Shown here piece by piece: positions 20,809-29,348 of a stretch of 64,000 nucleotides of DNA (positions within the stretch are counted from its first letter, which is position 1; every line of letters starts with the position of its first letter). The notes beneath the pieces are model-generated. The model worked only from the letters and a program-made list of their open reading frames with translations, was not told the origin of the DNA and did not search any database. Made by a program: the position numbers and the translations under genes. The DNA is from Picocystis sp. L7 (lineage: Eukaryota > Chlorophyta > Picocystophyceae > Picocystales > Picocystaceae). Location: positions 682,001 to 746,000 of the forward strand of contig QXJR01000003.1 in the NCBI GenBank assembly GCA_020975725.1, in the 5' to 3' direction.

Positions 20809-22056
20809 ATGGAGGCTCGCACGGCGCTTCCCAGGAGAATGGCCGTGCGTCGGACCGTCCTGCGGAGGCATACAAGGCAGGCGAGGCGCACGTGGACCAT
20901 CGTCTCGGCCGCAGGCGGGGACGAGAAAGGATCGGGGAAGCAGGAAACGCGAGCGCGAGGTTGGCGTCGCTTGTGGGCCGGATTCGCCAGACCTCTCCAA
21001 GACTTTGGTATAGGCGTCAAAAGCACGAAAGAAGGTGGAACGGGTCTGTTTGTGGTCGCTGGAGTAGGTGAGTTCGACGATCCTCGAAGTTGCGTCGGCT
21101 TGTGCCACAGGGGCGATGTCGTGGCACCTCCGCCTCCGGTCGACAAGCCGCTTACGAACAACACCGGAGAGGATCCTGCTGACCTTGGATGATCCCATGC
21201 GTTCGCTTTCGCCCGCTGATGCGCAGGGGTGACGATACTGCTCTTCAGCTGGATGAAAGCGTTCTCCATAGCGAACCGAACGAAAAGCTATCAGGCCATC
21301 TTCGACTTTCCTCTGGCCTGTGGGATTGCAACCGGTACGCCGGTGCGGGTGAGAGGGGTGAACATTGGGAGCGTTCTCAGCGTTCAGCCGAGTCTAGAAA
21401 AAGTCAGCGTTTTGGTAGAAATCAAAGACGATGAAATAGTCATCCCTCGCAATTCGCTGATCGAAGCGAATCAATCGGGGCTCATTGCAGAGACATTGAT
21501 AGATATCACCCCGCAGGTCCCTATCCCTGATCCACAGTACGGGCCACTCAGCGACAACTGCGATCGGGAAGGGATGATTGTGTGCCACCGTGGAAGAATC
21601 GGTGGTGAGACTGGGGTGAGCATGGACGAGCTTGTGGGCATTGCTACCAAGTTGGCCAAACAAATGGACCAGCAGGGCTTGGACAAGGTATTTGATGCAG
21701 CAGAGTCGTTCAGCAAGGCGATGGAGGATGCCCAGCCACTCCTAGATGAAGCAATTGCAGTTGCAAAGGAGGTCACACCCATGCTAAGCAAGATCAACGA
21801 GGGAGACATGCTGAAGTCGATGGAGTCTCTCACCGCCACTGCATCAGAGACGGCCAAAGACATCAAAAAGCTTAATGCTGCAGTGCTCACCGATGAAAAC
21901 GTAGAACTCATGAGACAGTCCGTGTCGACACTAACAGAGACCTTGAGACATATCGAGGGCATCAGCGGGGACGTGAGTAAAATCACAGGGGACTCCAGCA
22001 CACAGCAGCATTTGAAGCAGATCATCCAGTCACTAAGCAGACTCGTAGAGACATGA
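20809..22056 (+). CDS. TGD2: Chloroplast MCE/MlaD-domain lipid transfer protein (TGD2-like)
   Basis: Two exons: 20809-21067 and 21227-22056 (159-nt intron), 362 residues. The leader MEARTALPRRMAVRRTVLRR is Arg-rich and acid-poor, like a transit peptide. One membrane helix (GLFVVAGVGVTILLFSW) is rebuilt exactly across the splice. The MCE domain follows: GTPVRVRGVNIGSV, IVIPRNSLIEANQSGLIAET and IDITPQ. A long helical C-terminus (about 200-360) follows it. In plants TGD2 is the substrate-binding subunit of the TGD1/2/3 ABC importer, which moves ER-derived lipid into the plastid inner envelope. It converges on RPL13 with 44 bp between stops. Confidence 0.9.
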
Positions 22057-22100
22057 GAGCAGATCCCAGAATTCGTGTAACTCACATTACAGAAGTTCTC

Positions 22101-22986
22101 CTAACCCAGCTTAGCCTTCTCCTTGGCTTCCTTCTCCTCTTCTTCTGCGCGCTTCTTGCGAACGCCAGCCAGACGTGCATTCATGCGTTCCAAGCGGAGC
22201 TTTGCATAGGCCCTTGTGGCCTTGGCTTCATCATCCAGGGACACGTATTCCACGTCATGAGTGGATCCTTTGATGGGCATCACTTCACCGGACATCTGCA
22301 CTACATTCTTGAGCTCCTCCCCAGTGGAGTCTCCTTTCTTGGGCTTGGAGCTTCGGCGAGGGAAGATGACCAGCTTGGACTTGTACTCCATGAGACGGTC
22401 CACGTTCAACTTGAGGGACTCTTCTGACTTGTTGGTGCGCCTGTGATCCACAGCAATTCCAATGGTGGGAGCGAGCTTCGCAGAGATCCCAGCAGCCTGC
22501 GATCAAAATTCGGCCGGGAAACGGACCCAAACACTCCGTCAGCATGGTCCATCCGTAGCCGGGAAGGAGCGTCCGGCATTCGGCTCGGAAACCGCCGTAG
22601 AGCAGCCAGGCATACGCGACACGCTTCTCCATTGTCTTTCGCGCACCTTCAGTTCGTCCAGCGTGAACCCACGGCCCAGCTTCGTCTTCATGTTGTATCG
22701 GATCGTGCTTCCATGGACGATCGGGCGCAGCAATCCCTTCACTGGACGAGGGGAGATCGCTTTCGCCTTGGCCGCACGAGCTGCTCAGTTGCAAGGTCGA
22801 CAGGCACTCCGAGGGTCAGCGACGGCTCTGCGCGCTTCCGGTTTCGTGGCCGCACCACGACCGGCCCATCGACGTACCATCTCTTCTACGCTTCTTGCGT
22901 GCGGGCTGGTTGAACCAAGTCTTCACTCGGCTCTGCCAGTCCTTGTGGCAATGCACATTCGGGATGATGTTGTTGTGTCTCGGCAT
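22101..22986 (-). CDS. RPL13: 60S ribosomal protein L13 (eL13)
   Basis: Three exons: 22986-22878, 22780-22647 and 22496-22101, giving 212 residues, the usual eL13 length. It begins [18 protein letters not shown] and continues over the first splice as [20 protein letters not shown]. The second splice gives [20 protein letters not shown], then [14 protein letters not shown] and KLVIFPRR, all diagnostic. The C-terminus is a charged Lys/Glu helix. Introns are 97 and 150 nt. The gene is head-to-head with RPS16. Confidence 0.95.
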
Positions 22987-23512
22987 CTCGAGCCTGTCCT
23001 CCGTTCCATTTCCATCGATGCAGTGGCCACCACCGTCGGTTTTCGCACCAAACCCTCCACGGTCAGCCTCCTGGTTCCGTCTCTCGCCGCAGGTCTCGTC
23101 CGTCCCCTTTCTCGTGCGTTTCCACGTCCTTCTCTTCCCTCCGGCATCGAACGCGTCCCTTCCTGGTCCCGTTCGCACGTGGCGAAGGCGCACCTCCCAA
23201 GCGCGAATACGCGCGACGTCCAATCGAGAGAGAGGCGGCGGTGGAACCCTGCTCCACTCCCGATCCCCATCGATCCCATCACCCGCAGAGGAAACCGCCG
23301 CTCCCGACCCGTCCCCGTCCTCGGCGGGGATGGAAACCTCGGGCTCGACCCCCCTCCCACCCGCCGCCACCCTTGCGAATATTCGCACTCCCCTTGCGAA
23401 TGTATTCGGGCCTCTCCCTCTCGAGGGGGAGGTCGCAACTGGCGATCACTTGGCTTCGGCGGCGGCTGCAGAGCTCGTCCCAACTCGTGCTTCCTTTCGG
23501 ACCGAAAGCACG
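22987..23512. promoter_or_regulatory. Shared divergent promoter of RPL13 and RPS16
   Basis: 526 bp between the two start codons. It contains a perfect 12-bp palindrome GCGAATATTCGC at 23,375-23,386. A near copy, CGAATGTATTCG, lies at 23,397-23,408, 22 bp further on. A paired symmetrical element in a bidirectional ribosomal-protein promoter is a good candidate site for a coordinating factor. That is inferred from position and symmetry. Confidence 0.5.
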
Positions 23513-24281
23513 ATGGAGGTGCGTCGAACGCGCAGATGCGTGGCAAGAAGACAGAGGAAGAAATGAAAGAGCAAGAGAACCGCGGATTGGAAGAGGCTGA
23601 CGAAAGAAACCTGCGGAACGCCGACGGATGGGACGATGCTCGGAAAACGAACGCTGCGTCACGACGATGCAAACGTGCGGAATGGGATCGAACAGTCGGT
23701 GCAGTGCTTCGGGAAGAAGAAAACGTCGGTGGCTGTGGCCCATTGTAAGCGAGGACGCGGCTTGCTGAAGTTGAATGGTGAGTAGCGACGGGAAAACCCT
23801 GTCCCAAAGTGTTCTCGCTCGAGAGCGCTCCCAGCCACCAAGCAGCATGCAACGGCATGCGATCGCACGGATCTCGGAAAAAAACGGAGAGTACGCCATC
23901 GATGGTGCGGTGAAATGGTGCTGACACTCGACGCCGACGTGCGCAGGATCCCCGCTGGAGCTGATCCAACCCGAAATGCTCAGGTTCAAAGCCTTCGAGC
24001 CGGTGATGCTGCTGGGCAAGGAGCGCTTCTCCAATCTCGACATTCGTGTGCGCGTGAAGGGAGGAGGTCACGTATCTCAAGTCTATGCTATCCGTCAGGC
24101 GATTGCAAAGGCCATCGTTGCCTTTTACCAGAAGTTTGTCGACGAGCAGACCAAGCAAGAAATCAAGGACGTCCTGCTCGCGTACGACAGGACCCTCTTA
24201 GTTGCAGATCCACGCCGCTGCGAACCGAAGAAGTTCGGTGGTCGGGGTGCACGTGCACGCTTCCAGAAGTCTTACCGTTAG
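23513..24281 (+). CDS. RPS16: 40S ribosomal protein S16 (uS9)
   Basis: Three exons: 23513-23518, 23696-23777 and 23947-24281, giving 140 residues. The first coding exon is only ATGGAG. Joined to TCG GTG CAG it gives [19 protein letters not shown], the standard uS9 N-terminus. The second splice gives [19 protein letters not shown]. The end carries [20 protein letters not shown] and the invariant tail [10 protein letters not shown], which reaches the decoding centre. Introns are 177 and 169 nt. Internal exons read cleanly. The 6-nt exon is supported by the donor GTGCGT and by homology, not proven. Confidence 0.93.
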
Positions 24282-24404
24282 GCTTCGGGAGGGTTCGTTC
24301 TTTGCAATCCATATAAATTCCTCGAGCTCCACTTCCCACCATGCCAACGCCAACTTTCTTCCAGGTTGACGCACATAGAAACGATGCAAAATTGGGATGC
24401 TCTT

Positions 24405-26048
24405 TTACAGGCTTGGAAGAGAGGTCCTACAGTAGGGACACTCAAGCTTTATTTCCATCCAGCGTTCCAGGCATTCCGGATGAAAGAAGTGATCGCATGG
24501 AGTCACCATACGAGATCTTCGATTTTTCACGTCAACTGGAGTCATGCAGATGACACAATCTATGTCATTGCTTCCACCTGTTTCCGCAGTCATTTCTAGG
24601 TCTACTTGCCGATAAAAATCATACTTCTCAGGTAAGAACCGCTTGGGTACAAACCATCTCGGTCCATAATAGTGTTGTGTGAGTAGCATCGTTGCTTGAA
24701 GCCCTACCCATCCCGCGAGAGTAAAGCATATTCGCAAGTGCTGATCCAAGTGCAGAAAGTTCTGTGGACATCCTAAGAAGTAGCAAGGAATGAAAAGCCT
24801 TGTCATTGACATCCCTAGCACGTACTGTGGCATCAATGGTTTCCGAATGTCGTGCAATGCGTTTTCAACGATCTGTGGCATCCAGAAGGAGTAAAAACCT
24901 ATGGATAGGAATGGAAGGAACTTCTGCCACTCATAGAGCAGCAGTATTCCTGCTAGCATGCACAGGTAGAATCTGGAGTACAGAATGTTCAACTCCCTTC
25001 TCGTGGAATTCCAAGTTTCGAAGCTGGCGGGTCGCCTTGCCTTCCAGATGGACAACATGAAACGCATCTCAAAAATGGAGAACATCACGAACTTGAAAAA
25101 GGCCACGGTTGCAAATGCGTTGAACAGCGTATCCACGACCAACCCGCCTGTAAGATGCGACAAGCAGATGTAGGCATCCAGTATAGCCTGTAACGCAATG
25201 GTCAAAATGGAAACTTTCGCTGCAGAGGCTTGGGTATTCGTCCTCTCCATCTGTCTTATTATAAGTGCCACCTGTATGAAATTGATGATGCTCACCACGA
25301 GTGTGTAGTTGATGGCCTTGGAATGATACTTTTCCACAAGCACTTGAGTGCCATTCAAGCGCAAGGAGAAGTGACAGTTGTCGCTGACTAGCATTCCTGT
25401 GTATACCCGGCTGCCTTCGATGGGTTGGCGTTCGGACTTTTCTTCCGCGTTTTTGAATTTCAGGTCCACTCTGAAGGAGCATCTTTTTCGAAGGCTCAAC
25501 GGATTCAAGGTGTCCAGCGAATTCATGGACAGCCTAGATCTCCCGGTAGCGCTGGTGGCCGCATACCTTCTCGCGGTCATTCTCAACGCTTGCCTGTATT
25601 CCTCTCCTTTCTTAGACATGTCTTCGGTCGACATGTCTGCCATGATTTTGCTTTCCGAGAACGCGATGAGCCTTCCGTGTGGCGCGATGTACACCCCACG
25701 CAGCCTGAGGTTCTCGTCTTTGTCTGCAAAGTACAGGGTCTGTCGGAGCTGCAATTCTCCTCTCACAAAGACGACGTCTTCGCTGTTCTGTTCTCCCGGA
25801 TCCACCGCAATTCTGAGGATGGCGGATCCGCGTTCCAAGTCGAGCAACGGCACGATGGGTGTGGAACGGTTGTACTGCTCTCTTTCCCAATTCCCTCGGT
25901 AGGTTCCGGTTGCGTTTCTGGGCCATTCGTGTTCCCCGGCCAGGACCCCTTCTGCTCGACCCAACACCCCGTCAGCTCTCACTCCCGCAACGTGCACGAG
26001 TAGGGCGAGGAGCGCCATGCCCATGGTGCGTCTCACGTCCACCGCCAT
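24405..26048 (-). CDS. TUL1: Tul1/FLY-type multipass membrane RING-H2 ubiquitin ligase
   Basis: 547 residues from the ATG at 26048, chosen because it starts a signal peptide (MGMALLALLVHVAGVRADG). A lumenal domain with NxS/T sites follows (NATGTY, NRST, LNGTQV), then about six to seven membrane segments (about 265-470). A C-terminal RING-H2 ends the protein: CVICM, then CDHFFHPECLERW and CPYC. The layout matches yeast Tul1, the E3 of the Golgi Dsc complex. It also matches plant FLYING SAUCER proteins, which ubiquitinate membrane cargo; the plant ones affect wall pectin. A 354-nt extension 5' of this ATG is open but low in complexity. It converges on RPS16 (123 bp). Confidence 0.9.
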   Translation of the reverse strand: MAVDVRRTMGMALLALLVHVAGVRADGVLGRAEGVLAGEHEWPRNATGTYRGNWEREQYNRSTPIVPLLDLERGSAILRIAVDPGEQNSEDVVFVRGELQLRQTLYFADKDENLRLRGVYIAPHGRLIAFSESKIMADMSTEDMSKKGEEYRQALRMTARRYAATSATGRSRLSMNSLDTLNPLSLRKRCSFRVDLKFKNAEEKSERQPIEGSRVYTGMLVSDNCHFSLRLNGTQVLVEKYHSKAINYTLVVSIINFIQVALIIRQMERTNTQASAAKVSILTIALQAILDAYICLSHLTGGLVVDTLFNAFATVAFFKFVMFSIFEMRFMLSIWKARRPASFETWNSTRRELNILYSRFYLCMLAGILLLYEWQKFLPFLSIGFYSFWMPQIVENALHDIRKPLMPQYVLGMSMTRLFIPCYFLGCPQNFLHLDQHLRICFTLAGWVGLQATMLLTQHYYGPRWFVPKRFLPEKYDFYRQVDLEMTAETGGSNDIDCVICMTPVDVKNRRSRMVTPCDHFFHPECLERWMEIKLECPYCRTSLPSL

Positions 26049-26434
26049 CTCCGGCACCTTCCTCGTCTCCCACGAAGACGTAGAATGGGACAGATCCAAG
26101 GGGAAAGAAAGGCTTGACCGGCAGCTCTTCCTTACGGACCGTCCTTCCCTCGGGTCTTCGAAAGGGACCCCTGGGATCGTGCTCCATCCTACCCGGTCTC
26201 CTGCACCCAGTTCGAAGATCCGATTGGGTTCAACCCTTCTCCATTCATGGGGATCCATGTTCCGATCCACCTGGGAAAGATCCGAAACGGAATAAGGGTC
26301 GTCCACTCGGGACACCCAACGACAACGATCGCCTCCAACGAAAGGCAACAACAGGGACTGGTCCACCAAGGATTCGGTGTCGGAGCCTACGGTGCGTTGA
26401 CATAGCCAGTAGGAAAGGTGAGAAGAAGGAGGGA
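26049..26434. other. 5' flank of the Tul1/FLY-like gene
   Basis: 386 bp with TTCGAAAGGGA at 26,157, TTCGAA at 26,211, and several ggatcc words near 26,250-26,280. This is the motif set found at other gene starts in the window. Confidence 0.45.
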
Positions 26435-26686
26435 ATGGGCAAGCGTGCACGGCCTCGTGGGTTTTATAGGATTGTCGATTGTGCCGTGATCATCGAAGAA
26501 CAACGCAAACAAACTCCCGAACGTATGGCAAAGCATAGGTCGCAAACACTCCATGCGTGGACTTGTTTGGGCAGGAAGTGCCCGAGCAAACTGCCGGGAT
26601 ACGATGTTCGCAAAAGTGTATGTCGGATGTGCGAGCTTTGGACTCGGAAGCTCGAACTGAAGCTTGCAATTGCCAAGGCTAAATAA
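26435..26686 (+). CDS. Possible small cysteine-containing protein, unrecognised
   Basis: 83 codons from the ATG at 26435 to 26686. The product is basic, with a paired-cysteine pattern C-x4-C near the middle (TCLGRKC) and C-x2-C near the end (CRMC) that could bind a metal. A Lys/Leu-rich helical end follows. I know no family for it. It could be the last exon of a longer gene, because the frame is open upstream, or chance. It lies between the Tul1/FLY-like promoter and PPWD1. Confidence 0.3.
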   Translation: MGKRARPRGFYRIVDCAVIIEEQRKQTPERMAKHRSQTLHAWTCLGRKCPSKLPGYDVRKSVCRMCELWTRKLELKLAIAKAK

Positions 26687-27534
26687 CAAACACGCCATCC
26701 CCACTCCTTTAGAACGATGCTTCCCCACTAGCATTCACATGAAACCACGAAAAAAAGCAGTTGATTTGATGCTAAAATAGCCATTGTGTGTTCAGCAAAG
26801 TTCACAATCTACACCTTCCAACAATCACGCCTCTCTTTCAATCAACAGATGGGCTTGCCTTGCCTTGAAGTGAAGCCGTAGAAAGGCTAGTCCGCAATGC
26901 GAAGCACCGCAACGGTATCGAAAGTGACCAAATTGGCACTGTGGGTGCCACAAAGGCCTGACCTTTCAATTTCTACGCCATCCATCTTATCCGGCACAGC
27001 AACCGTGGCAGGAGATGTGGGAGGATCTCAACACACTCCTTCTGCCGTGGCGTAGCTCTCGATGAGCCGGTTCATCGTTCCATCACGAGATGTTGGGTCC
27101 TTCCAAGGGTCCATCCCGGCGGAAGCCCGGTTCGATGGATCGATTTGTTGGAGTGGGGATCGGTTTCAACCCGAGGTTCGAACCGATGCCATTGGTTCGG
27201 ACTGGAAAAAGGTGCAGGAGACTCCAACCAAATCAACATCGTGACAGCACCCTTCAGGACGAATTGCGCCGTCTTCGTTGCTGCATCTCGTCCTTCCACG
27301 TCCGAGGCGCATCTTCCGGATCCAACGCGGCACGCGCGTCCATCCTTGAATCTCCTGCTTCCCCGTTCGCCGCCGGTTCGGACGGTGCGACGGTCCTCGT
27401 CTTTTTCCATCCGTCTGAGAAGAAACTCTTGAAAGGGGATCCTGGTTGCTTTGTCTTGGATTCCTCCCTTTTCCATCTCAGTTATTTCCATCTTTCGGTT
27501 TCGAAGGTGGAAACCTGCTGCGAAGCGCGACAGG
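26687..27534. other. Intergenic region 5' of PPWD1
   Basis: About 850 bp. The distal half is AT-richer and has no gene I can support. The proximal half (27,090-27,200) contains cggttcgatggatcgat and gaggttcgaaccgatgcc blocks (TTCGAA at 27,177). A GAGAAGAAACTC word at 27,417-27,428 resembles one near 2,897-2,908. Confidence 0.45.
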
Positions 27535-29310
27535 ATGGAAGACAGCGGAGAAGCCATGGCGAAACGACCGCGCGTGAAGGAATGGGAAAGGACGTGGGAA
27601 GACGCCATGCCTTGTGCAGAGATGTACGAAAAGTCCTACATGCACAGGGACGCCGTCACGCACGTGGCCGTGGCCGAAGCCACGCACTTCTTCGTCACGG
27701 CAAGCGTCGACGGACACCTGAAGCTGTGGAAGAAAGTGATCGGCGACGTCGAGTTCGTCAAACAGTTCCGTGCCCACCTCAAGCCCATCAACGATCTCTG
27801 CGTCAGCCCGGACGGCACGCTGTGTGCCACCGTGGCCGACGACAGGACCCTCAAAGTGTTCGACATCGTCGGCTACGATCTCATGGCCTTCCTGCCGCTC
27901 TCCTTCACACCGGAATGTGCCGAATGGATATTCAAGGCGACGCACTCGCAGGCGAAGATCGCCGTTGCGGATAAAAACAGTGGAGATGTGATGGTATTCG
28001 ACGCCAAAGGGAACGGGGAGGAAGCCTTGCACACCTGCAGGCACCACAAGAAACGAGTGCGGTGCATGAAATACGTCGAGAAACTCGATCTAGTCGTCTC
28101 AGGAGACGAAAGCGGAATGATAGAGTACTGGTGTGCAACTGCGTACAAGTTTCCAGAGGACAAAGTCAACTTCCAACTCAAATTGGAAACGGACCTGTTC
28201 GAATTGGTCAAGCAGAAACTACCCGTGCAAACACTTGCCGTCAGCCCAGACGGTGCATCGTTCGCCGTGATCAGCACAGATCGGAGAATACGAATTTTCA
28301 AGCTGAAAACGGGAAAGCTCAGGAGGACCTACGATGAATCGCTAGAAATGGCAAGCCAGGTCCAAACATCAGACAATCCTACCCAAAAATTGGAGGACAT
28401 CGATTTTGGCAGAAGGCTCATGATAGAGAAGCAAATGGACAAAGAAAATACCGTTCATACGAACGTTCAGTTCGATGAAAGTGGACAATTTCTCGCCTAT
28501 TCCACCCATCTAGGAATCAAAATCGTACACATCCTCAGCAACAAAATCGTTAGGATACTAGGGAAAGTCGAAAACACAGAGAGATTCCATAGAATTGCAC
28601 TGTACCAGGGGGCACCAAGCGCCCCTACTGGTGCAAGAATCTTTGCCCAGGATATTGAAAGCTTTCAAAGAGACCCTGTTTTCCTATGCTGTGCCTATAA
28701 GAAGCAAAGGATGTACATGTTCAGCCGAAGAGAGCCTGATGATACCGGAGACGAATCCGTAGGAAGAGATGTCTTCAATGAGAAGCCTTCTGCAGAGGAA
28801 ATGATCGCAGTGAATCCATCCTCAGAACGAGGAGACAAAGCAAAAGAGGTCGTGTTGCACACAACTTCGGGAGACATCGCTATATCTCTCCACGGAAACG
28901 AGTGTCCCAAAACTGTCGAAAACTTTACTGTGCATTGCAGAAACGGCTACTATGACAATGTCATTTTCCATCGAGTTATTAAGGGCTTCATGATACAAAC
29001 TGGAGACCCCCTAGGTGATGGGACGGGTGGGACTTCTATTTGGGGCACAGAATTTGAAGACGAATTCCATAGTAGCCTTAGGCATGACCGGCCGTACGTC
29101 GTCAGCATGGCCAACAGTGGATTGAACACGAATGGTTCACAGTTTTTCATCACCACCGTTGCTACCCCCTGGCTTGACAAAAAGCACACTGTCTTTGGCC
29201 TTGTTACAAGAGGAACACAAGTCGTTGACCAGGTTGAAGCTACAGAAACCGACGAGCACGACAAACCCACAACTGACATCAAGATTCTCAACACCACCGT
29301 AGTCATGTAA
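27535..29310 (+). CDS. PPWD1: WD40-repeat peptidyl-prolyl isomerase (PPWD1, cyclophilin type)
   Basis: 591 residues, single exon, ATG at 27535 (MEDSGEAMAKRPRV). WD repeats occupy about 30-370: MHRDAVTHVAVA, FFVTASVDGHLKLWKK, FRAHLKPINDLCVSPDG, VVSGDESGMIEYW. A cyclophilin domain fills about 430-590: VENFTVHCRNGYYDNVIFHRV, GFMIQTGDPLGDGTGG, MANSGLNTNGSQFFITT and PWLDKKHTVFG. The layout is that of PPWD1 (plant CYP71), a nuclear protein found in spliceosomes and, in Arabidopsis, tied to chromatin silencing. The isomerase residues (Arg in FHR, Phe and Gln in SQFF) are present. It converges on SEC6 with 38 bp between stops. Confidence 0.95.
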   Translation: MEDSGEAMAKRPRVKEWERTWEDAMPCAEMYEKSYMHRDAVTHVAVAEATHFFVTASVDGHLKLWKKVIGDVEFVKQFRAHLKPINDLCVSPDGTLCATVADDRTLKVFDIVGYDLMAFLPLSFTPECAEWIFKATHSQAKIAVADKNSGDVMVFDAKGNGEEALHTCRHHKKRVRCMKYVEKLDLVVSGDESGMIEYWCATAYKFPEDKVNFQLKLETDLFELVKQKLPVQTLAVSPDGASFAVISTDRRIRIFKLKTGKLRRTYDESLEMASQVQTSDNPTQKLEDIDFGRRLMIEKQMDKENTVHTNVQFDESGQFLAYSTHLGIKIVHILSNKIVRILGKVENTERFHRIALYQGAPSAPTGARIFAQDIESFQRDPVFLCCAYKKQRMYMFSRREPDDTGDESVGRDVFNEKPSAEEMIAVNPSSERGDKAKEVVLHTTSGDIAISLHGNECPKTVENFTVHCRNGYYDNVIFHRVIKGFMIQTGDPLGDGTGGTSIWGTEFEDEFHSSLRHDRPYVVSMANSGLNTNGSQFFITTVATPWLDKKHTVFGLVTRGTQVVDQVEATETDEHDKPTTDIKILNTTVVM

Positions 29311-29348
29311 GGTAGGCCAACTTTGGGATTTCATGTGAGAAGGAACAA

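Noticed and set aside
26887-27027. Possible 47-codon terminal exon on the minus strand
   Set aside because: Protein-like wording, but no upstream exon or start could be found; too short to support.
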